Positions 1 to 12,270 are shown, counted from the stretch's first letter. The stretch: 64,000 nucleotides of DNA from Neoscytalidium dimidiatum (GCA_037367355.1 CM074696.1:4650001-4714000); one strand, 5' to 3'. The notes: a model not told the origin generated them from the letters alone. Numbers and translations are program-made.

Positions 1-387
1 AGGCAGAGCCTGCAGCTTCTTCTTGATGGTGACGAGGCGGGTGGCATGGCGCTCGGTGTTCTCGTACAAGCGAGCGGCTTCGGCATAGGCGGACTCGCGG
101 AAGCGCTCGGCATCGATGAGGGCCTTTGATATGTCGCGGCGAAGCTGCTGGGGATCGGGACGGTCGGCCTGGGGCAGCTTGGGGAGGTTGCCGTAGGTGA
201 TGGTGAGCTGGTGGACTTTGTCGGTGGCGTCGTGGTAGAGCCTGTCAAGCTTCTCGATCAGGGTGAGGGAGCGGGCGAGGTCTGAAGGGTAGAACTCGGT
301 GTAATCGAGGAAGTCGGTGACGGTGGCCTGCGCATCGGGATGCGCGTGCGCCTGGGTGGTGGGCATGTCGGGCGGCGCGTCGTCCAT
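1..387 (-). CDS. ING-family chromatin protein, N-terminal part (gene runs off the left edge)
   Basis: The frame is open from an ATG at 387 to the window edge, giving 129 residues without a stop. Residues about 25-120 read like the ING N-terminal domain: an acidic/aromatic opening (DFLDYTEFYPSDL), then LIEKLDRLYHDATDKVHQL, then a long charged helix rich in E, R and K. ING proteins sit in histone acetyltransferase or deacetylase complexes and normally carry a C-terminal PHD finger that reads H3K4 methylation; that part would lie off-window. The fungal relatives are Yng1, Yng2 and Pho23, and the N-terminus alone does not say which this is. It is divergent from the exonuclease gene starting at 1184. 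Confidence 0.8.
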   Translation of the reverse strand, partial: MDDAPPDMPTTQAHAHPDAQATVTDFLDYTEFYPSDLARSLTLIEKLDRLYHDATDKVHQLTITYGNLPKLPQADRPDPQQLRRDISKALIDAERFRESAYAEAARLYENTERHATRLVTIKKKLQALP

Positions 388-1183
388 CACAGGCGGGTTA
401 CATGCTCAGGAGCGTCGCAGGGCCACCGAGGAGCTTGCGCACCGGGTCGCGGAGTAGCGCGGAGCTGAGGGCCGCGAATGCAAGCGTGCACCTGTGATGA
501 AGGAGAGCACCTGAAGAGGGCGATGTGGAGGAGCGGGCGTGGTGAGCTCTGGGCCAGCGAGAGGTAGGACCGGCCCTGGCCTAGGGCCTGCCGTTCGCCG
601 TTTGCCGTTTGGGGGCTGGGCCCGTGCGTCGCGCTCAGGCCGCTTGGGGAAGCAGCGGCCGAGCACGTGCGCACGCGTGTGTCTGCCTGAATTTCCCCGG
701 CCGCGTCTCTTCTTCGCATTTCCACCTCCGCGCTGCTCCGCTGTCCGCTCGATGGAGGAGAGATGCCCGAGATGATGTGCGTGCCAATTGAGGTCTTTGT
801 GCGACAGTGAGGCTCAGGCATTTCCTCTCTCACCATGGCCGGGCGGTGACCTGCATTTTCTTCAACCTTTTTCTTTTTTTTTTTCCAAGCCTTCCTTAAT
901 TCTCGTAGTCAGACCCGTGAGAAATCATTGCTGCTTCAAAGTGGTTGCTGCATGCTTCCGTCCGGTGCCGTGAGTCGTTCCTGCCTCTTCTGTCTCATTT
1001 ATGCCATCATCTCCTCTCCTTCATCACCTGCGCCCGCACCTGCTCCTCGCCAACTCCGCCCTGCCGCCCACCTCGTTCGACCTGCTCCCGCCCGCGAGCT
1101 GGAGCCCGGATATCCGCAGCAGGCCGCGCGAGACAGGGTGCACAAGAGACAGTCATTGGCCTCATCGCCCCAGTTCAGCTGCA
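388..1183. promoter_or_regulatory. Divergent intergenic region between the ING gene and the exonuclease gene
   Basis: About 800 bp between two outward-facing start codons, so it must hold both promoters. It is GC-rich with pyrimidine tracts near 868-890 and 1010-1050. Short open frames in it have no recognisable content. An in-frame ATG at 1001 could lengthen the right-hand protein by 61 low-complexity residues; the ATG at 1184 was preferred. Confidence 0.5.
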
Positions 1184-3964
1184 ATGTCTTCCTCGCGAAC
1201 CCAGAGGCTGCTTGGCCTCCTCAACGACGACATCCTCACCCTGCCCAAAGCTCCCACCACCAAGCCACCGTCCGCTTGGCCCATCACTCCCAGCTGCCAA
1301 ATTGCCAACAGAGAAGTACAGAGCTCGCGGGCCTGGGAAGGCTTCCCCGAATCTGAGCAGCAGGCGGCCTGCGCGCCTCCTTCGACCGCCGACAAGAACA
1401 TCTCTGCTCTCGCCGAAGCTCTTTCCCTTGACGACCGCCCCTCGCCTCCTCCAGCGTCCGAGAGCTCCCACGAGCCCGACCCGCACGACAATCCTCCCTC
1501 CACTTGTCTTTTCCGCGGCGAACTCGCCCCTTGGGGTGAATCTTATGTGTCAGTCCAAGTCGCCAGCAAATTTCCCTACAAGTTCTTGAGCCGTGCCTAC
1601 TCCGACCAGGTCGCCAAGAAGTTCTTTGACCGCAACCAATTCTGGAGTCGTGACTGGGAGCTGTAAGTCAAATTCCGAAAGCCTCCAGCGTCTGCGCCTA
1701 TGTAGCTGCTTCTCCTGCACCCACGATGAGTCTACAATCGTAGCCTCCGGATCACCTGCCCTTGCCTTTTCCAACACGGTGCTCGTGCCGGCATTTCTGC
1801 GTGTGCCATTCGAGACCCTGCATCGGATGCACAAAATACTGACCCGATGCCCGCTGACAGGTACTACATCTGGCCACCGGCTGATATCGCCGACAAGCCA
1901 CTCATCCTTATAACTCTCACACAGTTTCAGCTGCTCATTCACGAAATCAACCAGTACAAGCGGAACATTGATTTCAGGCTTACCGACCACCACCGCGACT
2001 GTAGCCTCATCATCGACATTCCCCACCGCGCCTTCACTCCACGCTTTCTAGGCTATTCCTCATCTCGCGAGGAATACAACGATATGGAACAGCGTCGAGT
2101 CCCTCCGCGCAGCTACAAGGCGCCCAATGAGCCAGCCTTGCCGTCTGCTGATATGCCCACCCTCGAGGCCTTCAAGGCCCAGATCGAGGAAACCATTCAA
2201 CTCAACAAGGCAAAGAAGAAGGCTGGCAAAGTCAGGAGCAAAGAGGAACGGATCAACTCCCAACAGAACTGGGGTCGACTTCTCAAGAGAACCCAACGCT
2301 ACCTGGGCCTTCGCCCCAACCGAACCCAAAGCTACAGTAAGTGCTGTCGTCGCGTGTCTCAGTTGTATACGAGTTGCTGACACTGTCGTACTACATCAGA
2401 TCCTCTATCCGACCCTACCCTCAGTTGGACTGAGCTGCAACTTGCCGAAGCAGCCCGCAGGCTGCCACCCATTGACTTCGAGAAGCCAGTCCCCTTCCCG
2501 TTCGACAGTAATGTTGTTTTCATCAGCGTCGACATCGAAGCTTTTGAACTTGACAACTCCAAGATCACCGAAGTCGGCGTCGCTACGCTAGACGTGTTGG
2601 ATATCATTGATGTCCCACCGGGTCAGGATGGAAAGAATTGGTTCCGCAAGGTCCGAGCTCGCCATTTCCGCATTGATGAGTATGCGCACCTGCACAATCA
2701 CCTCCATGTTGCTGGTTGTGCCGATGGCTTCGAATTTGGCAAGAGTGAATTCGTTCGCTTGGCGGAAGCTCCGTCTGTCGTTGCATCCTGCTTTCGGCCA
2801 CCCTATTCAGCAGATGTTACGCCAGCAGAAGCTGAGCAGCTCTGGGCCGCCAATGGTTCTCCCAGTCCTCAGTGTGACCCGTCCATCGTCAATGCAGATG
2901 GCAAACGCAACCTCATCTTCGTTGGCCACGATCCCGACCAGGACGTCAGGTATCTCCAGAAGCTCGGCTACAATCCGTTGAACCTATCGAACCTCATCGA
3001 AATCATCGACACGAAGCTGCTTCATAAACACTGGACTAGAGATCGTCAGGGTGTCTCGCTCGGGAGGATGCTGGCCGATCTGGACATTATCGGCTGGAAG
3101 CTCCACAACGGCGGAAACGATGCTGTCTACACTCTGCAAGCCCTCCTTTCCCTCAGCGTCCGCGAAGCCTGTTCTCGCAGCAGCAAGGAAGCCGAAGAAC
3201 GTCTTAGGCAACATCACCAAAAACGCATGTCAGAAGCTATTCTCGAAACCGTTGCCCGTGTCAATGAGGACGCCGAAGGCTGGAGCAGCACTGGGGAGGG
3301 CGATGATGGTGGTGTTCCTACCATGCCTTCCGATACAATTCCTACCCGTGACTCCTTCACGCCCAACAGCTGTGTTTCACTGGCGGAGCACGACAAGCCT
3401 GAGACCAGCGACTGCATTTTCGTTGGTAATCTTCCCTTTCGCGCAACACCGGATGATGTTGTGGCCTTCTTCGCCAAGTACGGTAAAATCACAGATGTTC
3501 ACCTCCCCATCAACCACGTCACAGGCGCCACAAAAGGTGTCGGCTACGTCAGCTACAGCACACAAGCAGAGGCCAAGAATGCGTTGGAGAAATGCAAGGG
3601 CGTCAAGTTCTGGAGCAGGCCCATTCGCGTCGATATGGCACCACCACGGGAGAAGAAAGGTGGCCGCGCCGGCAACGGGCACAGCCATACCGGCAGCAAC
3701 AGCGGTCGCGGCACACCAGGCGACACCCGCAGCCAGAAGTCGAACAGGAGCAGCACGCCCGTCTCTCGTGCGAACAATGCTTTACCGGTTCGCACCATCG
3801 ACCCGATGGCGAGCTCGATGCAACCTCCGACCCCGCAAAATAAGCATCTGTGCGGCGATCCGGCTGATAAGGCGGACGATGACAATGCAGGTGGCGGCGT
3901 GGATCTTCTTGCTAGTACTCACAAGGAGCCTGTTCAGAAAGATTTGCCGGATGATTGGTGGTGA
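1184..3964 (+). CDS. Gfd2/YDR514C-like DEDDh exonuclease with C-terminal RRM (QDE-2-interacting-protein-like)
   Basis: Three exons (1184-1662, 1861-2336, 2400-3964) give 839 residues; both introns are GTAAGT...AG. Residues about 360-580 form an RNase H-fold exonuclease with the acidic/His set visible: D363 and E365 in VDIEAFE, D496 in VGHDPDQD, H554 and D559 in HNGGNDA. This matches the Gfd2/YDR514C C-terminal family, which fungal genomes often label QDE-2-interacting protein after the Neurospora silencing exonuclease. An RRM spans about 657-730 (CIFVGNLPF ... GVGYVSYS), followed by an Arg/Gly/Ser-rich tail. Predicted role: 3'-5' trimming of RNA, perhaps small-RNA passenger strands or mRNA. 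The family is clear; the silencing role is inference. Confidence 0.82.
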
Positions 3965-4386
3965 GCGGATGACTTGAATAGGGCGTGGCTGGTGGAAGAA
4001 TGGAAAGGATCTCGATGCGGAACTGCCAAGATTGCAGTGAACTTAGGGTGTCAAAAGCAGGATGCATGGAGGAATCAGGGTAGCACGATTTTTGATTTTG
4101 CTGAACGAGAGCATGGGGTAGATTGCTCATGCGCATGGCAATGCACAAGGATTATGGCATGAGAGGGCGCGGACTCCGAGCACAAGGCATGCTTTCTCCA
4201 TCATATATGTAGAGTCGCATGGTGGTGGAGTTCCCATAATCGATAGATAGGCCCTTACAAAGCTCATATCCTGGACCTAGAAGCGGAGCCCTGATATCAT
4301 TTTCCAGATCATGCTTTTCGCTGTCTGCAAATCCTTTTTAGCTTTCTGGGCCTCACTCACAACTTTCACCAGGCAATCCTCCTCAA
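3965..4386. other. Convergent intergenic region
   Basis: About 420 bp between the 3' ends of the exonuclease and tRNA phosphotransferase genes. It must contain both 3' UTRs. No gene or repeat is seen. Confidence 0.5.
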
Positions 4387-5155
4387 TCAAAAGGCCTCCC
4401 CAGCCCCTCCTCTCCTCCCGTCCTTCCACCCTCCCCTCCTGCTGCCTCCCCTCCCACCGCCTCCTCTCCTCCCCTTCCCCTCCGCACCCACCTCCCCCTT
4501 CATCCCGCCCACCCCGCCATCCCCAACAACAGCCCCATCCCTCACCAGCACCCGTCCTTCCTTCCGATCCTCCACCCTCTCGAAAAACTCGACCCCCAAC
4601 ACCTTTCCCCTCCCGTCGCCCGCGTCCCTCCCCTCGGTCAGTATCACCCCGTTCGCCGACCGCCAGAACGCGATCCCGGCCGCCAGCGCGCGCCGCAGGT
4701 CCACGTACACCAGGATGCGCGACGTGCTGCGCATGCCGGAGATGACGGGCGGCTGCGCTTCCGCCTCTTCCGTGCCCTTCTCCTCCTTCTCCTTCTCCTT
4801 CTTCACCTCCTCCTTCTCGTCCTTCGCGCCCTTGCCCCCCTCTTCTTCCTCCGCGCCGTCTTTACCCTCGGCACCAGAAGAAGGGGGAGGAGCTGCGTCC
4901 TCGAGCGGCGCGAACCCCGCCGGCAGCCCCGCCGCGAGGTGCACGTGGTTGCGGCCCATGGGGCGCAGGCCGCCGGACGCGAGGATGGCGGGCCAGGCGG
5001 CGGCCGTGGTGCCGTGGACGCAGAGGCGCGGCAGCTCGTCCGGGCCGTTTCCGCCGCCGCCGTCGTCCAAGGTGAGCGGCGTGAGGAGGTCGGCGGACGA
5101 GACGGAGGCGATGCTGTGGCCTTGGTTGGCGCGGATGAGGTAGGCGGAGGGGTTT

Positions 5156-5189
<34 letters not shown>

Positions 5190-5766
5190 GGGAGGAGGAG
5201 GAGGTGGTGGTGGTGGCGGTGGTCGGGGCTTCTGAGGCCGGGCCTTCGGAGGTGCGGATTAGGGAGAAGCGCTGCTTGTCGTTGGAGGAGACGATGGCGC
5301 GGAGCTCGGCGAAGGTGACGTGGAGGGATTTCATGGTGTTGGTCTGGAGCTGGTGGTTGGGTGTGCGGTTAGTATGTATAGACATGTGAAGAGTATTAAG
5401 CTGGATGGGAAAATGAGGGGGAAAAAGTGTGTGATGAGGTGGAAGGTCAAGTTGAAGTGAAATCTGCCCTTTTTCTATATCACGGGGCGGAGGATAGCTG
5501 AATTGAAAGCAAGCGAAATGCGTGGCAACAGATGATAGCATAGAAGATTTACAGATAAGAAAGAAACGAAACAAAAGAACCACTGGAGAGAGGCAGACAC
5601 ATACCAAATCCCGCACGTTAACATACCCGCCCGGCCCCAGCTTCAGTCCTTCGTCCTCCGCCGAATGCCTCAAGATCCGGCTCATCTTCTTCGACACCTG
5701 CACATCTCGCGGCAGAGGACCTCTGCCGCCTCGACCCCCGCCACGGCCGCGCCCACGAGAAGACAT
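4387..5766 (-). CDS. TPT1: tRNA 2'-phosphotransferase (KptA/TPT1 family)
   Basis: Two exons on the minus strand (5766-5605 and 5349-4387; 255-nt intron, GTATGT...CAG) give 374 residues. Tpt1 removes the splice-junction 2'-phosphate from ligated tRNA using NAD+, in the last step of tRNA splicing. Family motifs run in order: KKMSRILRHSAEDEGL (catalytic Arg-His pair), GGYVNVRDL across the junction into MKSLHVTFAELR, NDKQRFSL, LIRANQGHS, CVHGTT, GRNHVHLA, then GMRSTS with the last catalytic Arg. The N-terminus is Arg/Gly-rich. An Asp run interrupts the domain before the RANQGHS motif, an E/K-rich insert lies before GMRSTS, and the C-terminus is a Gly/Arg-rich tail. The protein is much longer than the 230-residue yeast enzyme, but the core looks intact. 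Confidence 0.88.
5157..5188. repeat. GTC/GAC trinucleotide microsatellite coding for poly-Asp
   Basis: About ten perfect GTC units on the plus strand encode the Asp run inside the tRNA phosphotransferase domain. Unit length three keeps the frame if the number changes. Confidence 0.85.
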
Positions 5767-6390
5767 GCTCCTGATGAATGGGCTGAGGAGACGAAGAATC
5801 GCGTTAGATGGAGGCTTTAATCACGTGGTGGAGGATTCCAGCCTCTCGTCTTTTTTATCCTCCGGAGCTTATTATGACTTGTCTCGGTAGAGAAGACGGT
5901 GCTGGACGAATATTTGAAGTCTTGCACCGACGGCGACTGTGGTGAAGGTGACGTGAAGGGGTGATGTGAGGTCACTGAGAGCCTTTTGAAATTTGTAGGC
6001 GATTGCCTTCGAGGCGGGAAAAATCGTGCATGACTCATGTAGGATTGCGGCAATGACTTCTTGGTGCGGTGATCTCATCCAGACACCGGTAGCGACACTC
6101 GCAACTGATGAGAAACAGTGAAGCAGAATGACTGCCTTGAGTCACGTAATCTGAGCCTGCATTCTGTTGCTTGTTGGGCGAGGCACGTACTCAGGTGCCT
6201 TCTTGAAAGGTTAGATCCTTCAACGCCCGATGGCACAGAGATCATGTACGATATAGAACTTGCAAGCCGTTCCGTTTGATGATTGTGTGGTATCTAAAGA
6301 CCATGCATATTAGGCATATATCGTTCGCTTGTAAACTATCAGTCACCAGTAAATGCATTCCAGTAGCAAGAATTGCCCTTCGTCTGAACA
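5767..6390. other. Intergenic region upstream of TPT1
   Basis: About 620 bp between the TPT1 start and the 3' end of the SEA4 gene, holding the TPT1 promoter and the SEA4 3' UTR. No gene seen. Confidence 0.5.
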
Positions 6391-9367
6391 TCATCTCAAC
6401 AACCCACACATGCACTGACAATCCGGCACCGGACAAGTCTTATGCTTTGCGAACCAATCCCTCGCGTGATGCCCGTGAAACCCATGCGTGCACGTCATGC
6501 AGAAAACCATCTGCCTTGCCTCCGGATCCTCATCCTTCAAGCTCTCCGCCCCGCCGATGGTCGCCGGATCAGGGCTGCCCAACCACATCATGCATATCCC
6601 GCACCGAGGCATGCGCCGTCCGCATCGCGGACACACCAACCCGGAGTTGTGGCTCGGAGTGTTGGCCTTCTGCGCCGCGGCCGGCTTGCTCGGTTTGCCG
6701 CTGACGATATTGGTGTTGGACGGCAGTGCGGAGGTTGTGCCGGTTGGTTCGGAGAGCGGGACCAAATGATCGCCGCGACGAGCAAGAGCGAGTTGGCAGT
6801 GCATGCAGCGAATGGTGATCTGGCGGGGGAAGGGCTTGTTGAGGCAGAGGCCGTCGCGTGTGGTGGCGACTTTATTGTGGCAGACGATGAAGCGCGTTCG
6901 TTCGATGAAGCAGCGCCACGTCTGTAGCTGCAGGAAGTATGTATCCCTCCAATACTCCCATCTAGGGTCTGTGACGTACAGTGGGTTTGTCCGCGCCATG
7001 ACGAGGACTGCGGTCTGGACGTCACCGAATTTGGCGATGTAGCGTTCGAACAGGTCCATTGCTCGTTCGCCGAGACCGGTGAAGACAATGCCCTCGATAT
7101 CCCCGAAAGCGCGGGCTCCCGGGGCAGCTAGTTTGATGAATTGGGTGAGCTGGTCGTCATCGAGGTACTTCAATGCAACTCCGACACGGTCCACCAAGGA
7201 AAGCTCTTCGATCTTAGTCACGGTCTCCCAGTTGCCAGTGATGAAATACTGCAGAAGTGCTTTGAGGTATGGGTCGTCCGTCTCTTCAGCCATCCACTCG
7301 CAGAGTTCGCGTTGATCCTTGTTGACAGTGTCGCATGCAATAACTGCACCCAGTCCGATATTCTGGAGCAACCTCTGTCGGACGAGCTGTTTGAGGAAGT
7401 CAAGCGCAATGTCTTTGTGACCTTTGAAGACTGCAAGCACGATGGCTTTGTAGTACTGTCCTTGCTCGATGAGAGCTTTGCAACTCTCTCGTATCCTTTG
7501 AGCCGAGAAAGTCCAGCCGCAGATAGCCAAGCAAAGTTGACGGTGCTCTGGGCGCTGTGTTTTGACACCTTGGAATGGCGGGTACTCCTTCTCCTGAACG
7601 ATCTCGCAGATGACGTTGCGGAAGTCAGGTGGAGATACAGATGGCCTTCCAATGAGCCGGTATCCGTTCTGCTTCCCACCAAGACTATTCTCCCAGATAT
7701 ACGCGACTCCAAGGTAACTCAGATCCACTCCGTCCGCCACCATGCCGTCATCCTTGGCGAGATCGTCGAGTCGTTGAACGAGTTCCCAAAGACCGACGAG
7801 CCAAGGATCGTTTACCACAATTTGTTTATTTTTCCTGCAGTCGAGACAGTAGCCTTCCTTTGCACGCCTCTTTGCCGCGCCGAGAGCCTTTAGGGTGTCG
7901 CTGATATCTAACGTGGTGTCGGGGAATCCTAAAGTCAGAAGTTCTTCATGACGCTCGTGGCTTGTTGTAGCCTTCACTCTGTCCGGAGCTTTGTGACCAA
8001 AGTTTTCCATACTCAGCTTGTCAGGCCGACCGAGAGCACCCGTTGTGTTTGATTTGACACCAGCAGCTGATTGTCTTCTGTCGCCAATGATACGAGCCTG
8101 TAACCTGGAAAGGTCCTCTGAAATAGGTCCATCAGGAGGCGAAGGCTCAGCAACTGCCATGTGATCACGATACAGCTCATCGAGGGCGGTAAAATGGATA
8201 CTCGGAGCCTTAGAAGGGATCTTAGTGATTCTGATCTCACGGTTGTACTGCAGATTGATGGTGCCGTGGTTTCCAATGGGAGAGGTCTCAGATACGAAGT
8301 CGAAAGCCATTATGCGACTGCCATCGTCTTGGCCGTACCGAGGCTCATACCAGGGATATTGCATGGTGTGGCTGTATTTGGTGAAATGCTGATATCGGGA
8401 GGAATTGCCTGATGAGCCTGAGATGTGGTCTTTTGATTCAAACTGGGCCACTTCGATAATTTTGAGTTCACCAGTACTAGAAAGAGCTCCAAAGCAACCT
8501 CGTTTGCTTCCGGAGAAGCGCAAACCCCATATCGCTGTACCGTGAGTGTTATCTACGGCAGGCCTCAACTCAAGAACAGCACCGGCTGGAGCTTCTCCGG
8601 AGGGAGTGGTTGGGCCTGGACGAGAGGCGAAGCGTCTATCCCATACGCTTACGGTTGGATCTCCGGAAGGGCCAGCAGAGATGATGTAGTTCTCGTCTAA
8701 GGGGTCGATGGCAAGGTTGTGCACTTGACGGGTTCCATATTGGGCTGCGCTGACAGGCGCGGAGTCTGTGGTGCAGTGTCAATTCAGTACAATCTAAGGC
8801 ACCAAATCATGTGATTCGGAACGTACCACGGAGGTCGTAGATCCGGATGCACTGGCGAGAGACACCAGCTACCAGGGTTTGGGGGTGTGTTGGGAAGAAT
8901 TTGATACTGGTAATGGCCTCAGAGCTGGCCAGCTTCTTGTAAGGCTCTTGCTGGGAGGTGAACGGGACATTGAGGTCATAAATGTTCATGCAGAAGTCAT
9001 TGCGGACCCTATCAAGGCCAGTTGCAAGTAGATTGTTGGTGCTGAAGGCGATAGAGTTGCACTTCCGCTGGTGCTTGATAGGGAAAGAGTGAATGAAGTC
9101 AGAGCTAGGACGGCCAGCATCAATCTCCAACAGACTTGCTTCTCCAGAGGCTGAGCCTATTGCAACATAATGCTGTTGGGTCTTGGACCAATCGAAGGCG
9201 GTGAAATTGGGAAGCTTGTCACGGGTAGCCAGCTGCTTCCAGCGGACAGTCGTCTTGTCGACATTTTCAATCTCGCACAGACGCAGGCGGTTCCCGGCGA
9301 CGTCTACGATGATGAACTGCGAGGATTGCTGATGTGAATGCGGCGACCAACGGATGGCAGCTTCCAT
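6391..9367 (-). CDS. SEA4: SEA4/Mios-like subunit of the SEA (GATOR2) complex: WD40 plus zinc/RING domain
   Basis: Two exons (9367-8827 and 8765-6391; 61-nt intron, GTACGT...CAG) give 971 residues. The N-terminal third is a WD40 propeller: an IRWSPH opening, CMNIYDLNVP, IRIYDLR and VSVWDRR strands. A helical solenoid follows. The C-terminal 90 residues are zinc-binding: CPRCGRRMPRCGICMMW, then VFCMTCTHGFHGHH and a closing CPVPDCQCMC, the Mios-type arrangement. Mios/Sea4 sits on the vacuole as part of GATOR2 and relays amino-acid sufficiency to TORC1. Length and order fit the family. The start ATG at 9367 is the first in frame, and its promoter is shared with EFG1. Confidence 0.88.
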
Positions 9368-9687
9368 CTTATCTCAGGCTGGAGGGCCAAGGATGTGAAG
9401 AGCGAAGCCGACAGGAGCTCGGCGCGGGTGAGGAGGAGGCCAGATGCGGAAGAGTGGCCATGTCACGGGCAGAAGCGAGCTGCATGCATGCCTGCCGTGG
9501 TGTGGACGACGTGCGCGGGGCGGTGGTCGGGTGTTTGGTGAGTGGAGGCTGACAGGGCGGAGCTTGGGCCCTTGCCCTTCGGCCTAAGAGGCCGCCCGAA
9601 GAAGCGCCGCGCCGCTGCCCTGCGTCAATCCAAAGAATTTCCCATCGCAGCCAAAAAGACCGTCCTCCTGTTCACCCTGCACGCGCA
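9368..9687. promoter_or_regulatory. Divergent promoter region of SEA4 and EFG1
   Basis: A 320-bp gap between two outward-facing ATGs. GC-rich, without an obvious TATA box, typical of housekeeping promoters. Confidence 0.5.
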
Positions 9688-10590
9688 ATGCCTGGCTTGA
9701 AGCGGACACACGCAGATATTGACGCCACGGACGCCTTCGCGCACTCCTCTCTCCACAACGCTGCGACCATGACCGCCGCCAAGCGCAAGACCGACAGCGA
9801 CGCTCCGCGCGCGAAGAAGCACAAGACGAGCGCGAACCAGGCTACCAAAAAATACCAGCCCAAGAAGTACTCTCTGAATCCACTGAAGGCCCGCATCCGC
9901 GACCTTCGCCGCCAATTGTCGCGTAATGGCGATGACATGCCGGCAAACGTTCGTGTGGACAAGGAGCGTGAGCTGCAGGCTTGTGAGCATGAGCTCTCGG
10001 TTGCAGAGGGCGAGCGCATTAAGCAAGAAATGATTCCGCGGTATCACAAAGTCCGCTTCTTCGGTTCGTTCACTGCTCTTTCCTGACTATGGGCGCATGC
10101 TGATATCTAAATAGAACGCCAGAAGGCAACCCGCTTCCTAAAGAAAGCCGTCAAGCGGCTCAATGACAACTCCGACCCGGAGAAGCAAGCTGAGCTGGAG
10201 CGCGAAAAGCACATCTGCGAGGTCGACCTGAATTACACCCTCTACTATCCGCTCATTCGCCCTTACGTCTCCCTTTATGCCACCTCAAAGAAGAAAGATG
10301 GCGAGGAGGGATCTGGGAATACTACTCGGATAGGCGGTGAAAAGGAAATGTGGGAAATTGTCGAGAAGAAGATGGGCGATGGCACCTTGGAGGCTCTGCG
10401 GAATGGCCTCGAGTGGAGACAGGGTCCTTCATCGAGAGCTTCCTCAGCAACTCCAGCAGCTGCTCCGATAGAGAAAAGGACTGCGGAGACTCGTACTACC
10501 AAGTCTTTCGCCAAGGGATCGAAGTCTGCGACAGCATCTGCCAAAGAGGAAGACTCTGATGGTGACAGTGATGGTGGATTTTTCGAGTGA
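9688..10590 (+). CDS. EFG1: rRNA-processing protein EFG1
   Basis: Two exons (9688-10063 and 10115-10590; 51-nt intron, GTTCGT...TAG) give 283 residues. Efg1 is a nucleolar factor for early cleavages of 18S pre-rRNA. A Lys/Arg-rich N-terminus leads into a basic helix (LNPLKARIRDLRRQL), the junction-spanning VRFFERQKATRFLKK, and YTLYYPLIRPYVSLY, an order characteristic of EFG1. The tail is Ser/Ala-rich and ends in an acidic stretch. A second in-frame Met lies about 28 codons in. Spliced frame and motif continuity across the intron are unambiguous. Confidence 0.88.
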
Positions 10591-10887
10591 CATGAATTGG
10601 GCGGGTGTGGATTTCTGGAAGATGCTACTTAGCTTTCTGATGGGCATAGCGTTGGCGTTACGGGATAAGCTTTTACAAGTCGGTGTTCAGGACGGTCATT
10701 TTACTTCAGGCATGGCTTAAAGGCCACTTTCTCAGGGGTATGTTAAGGCTTTCAGGGTCACAAAATGCTCTACTGATTCATTCAGAGCATTTCCGAAAGA
10801 TACGGTTGCAGTAACGTATCCGATCATTGGTTGCGCTCTCGTAAGCTCGTCAATCTCATGGCGACCTGTCGTAACTATCTCTGATCA

Positions 10888-12270
10888 TTAAAATGTGTTC
10901 AATCTTCCCCATTTATCCTGCCATGCTTGGGAGGAACGTTGGATTTCCATCGACACGGACGTCTCCACCTTGATGTAAGCTGCCTCCAGGTCCCGCAACG
11001 GCGGAGTGTAGCTGTGGTCTGCATTTCCTTCAACAATGGTGAAGCTCTCTCCTCCGCCTGGACACATCCTCTTGATAACCTCCTCACGGCTCCCACGATC
11101 ACTCTCGCTGGATTCCTTTTCGCTTGAATTCCTGTACGGCACTTTGTATGGATCCGGCGGGTAGGAACATCGGAATGTCAGGCCCATGGAAGATCTCTTG
11201 GACCGGCTTGTGATCTGAGATTTAACGCCACCCCAGACCTTGAGTGTCAATGGTTGCAGGAAGGGAAGGCAGGCTGATACAACGGCCAGATTGACCTCGG
11301 CGACCGACCAAGTAGCAGCAGGCACGTAACTGTCTGTAAGCTGATCAGTCTTTTAATTATCGCATAGTAGCTGTACGAAAGACAACTCACACGTGATGTT
11401 GAGCATACTGGTCTGAATCAAGGCAATCATACGGCCCATCGATGCAAAAATAACTCTGTGCGGTGTCAGCTTTCTGCTGCACGGGGCCCGTTTTTAATCG
11501 AGCTTACAGTCCACCTGTCAAAAAAAGGCCGGCCGCCGAGAGCTTCTGAGACTTCTTCAGGCCCAATTGGGAAATGACCCAGATTGGAATGCTCAGGATT
11601 ATGAGGTCGATCGCCAAGTTGGATGCTGCGGATGCGATGAAGTCCGCATGCGGATTCTTGCAAGCGAGCAAGTCCTTCCACCAAAGATCCACGGGGCTGC
11701 AAGTCGTCAAACACGTCGCCTCGAATACGATCAGCCAGATGATAGCCATAGCCATGCAGACGTAAATGGCAATCACATGCTTCTTCAATGTGAAGATACG
11801 TCGGTAAAAGAGGAGGATTGAGATCTTGATCGCAGTTATGCCAACGAGGTAGGATTGCTCGGCAATGAAGTTGATCTACGACATCCCAGTCAGCTACCTT
11901 CGCATGTTCGTAAAGGTGCGCTTACCAAAAGCATTTCTTCCAGGTTTCCATGAATAACCACGTAGGCCAGGTGCCTTCCGAATCCTTTCGTCGCGGCTTC
12001 ACACATCTAATCAGCGAACCCATTCAGAAATGATGCGAACGGGGTCTTACCAAGAATCCCGCATATGCTGGTCATTAACGCGCCAGCGTACCCAAGCAGT
12101 AACACAACGTTGGACAGATCCCAAGCCGAAAAAGTAGAGCTAGACATCCGCCGCGAGATAAACCGGAAGACCATGAGGGTTGTCGAAAGGGTTGTCGCGA
12201 TGATTGTCACAACGACCACTGCCGGGCCCCGATTCTCCTCTCGCCAATCGGCTGATCCCCTCGATGCCAT
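10888..12270 (-). CDS. Rhodopsin-like (SAT4 family) integral membrane protein
   Basis: Five exons (12270-12051, 11996-11926, 11875-11508, 11455-11391, 11333-10888), separated by four 50-57-nt introns, give 389 residues. The product has about seven hydrophobic segments, including VVVVTIIATTLSTTLMVF near the N-terminus and VIAIYVCMAMAIIWLIVF in the middle. SAT4-type marks are LGITAIKISILLFYRRIF-like and CSPVDLWW text between helices, and EVNLAVVSACLP in the last helix. These fungal proteins resemble Pth11-type receptors, but ligands are mostly unknown and no CFEM domain is present here. The cytosolic tail is Ser/Glu-rich. Exon 4 could also use a donor two bases upstream with an acceptor four bases downstream. 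Function is not assigned beyond the family. Confidence 0.75.

Noticed and set aside
1001..1183. Upstream in-frame ATG for the exonuclease gene
   Set aside because: It adds 61 Pro/Ser/Arg-rich residues with no domain value; the ATG at 1184 begins a natural-looking N-terminus.
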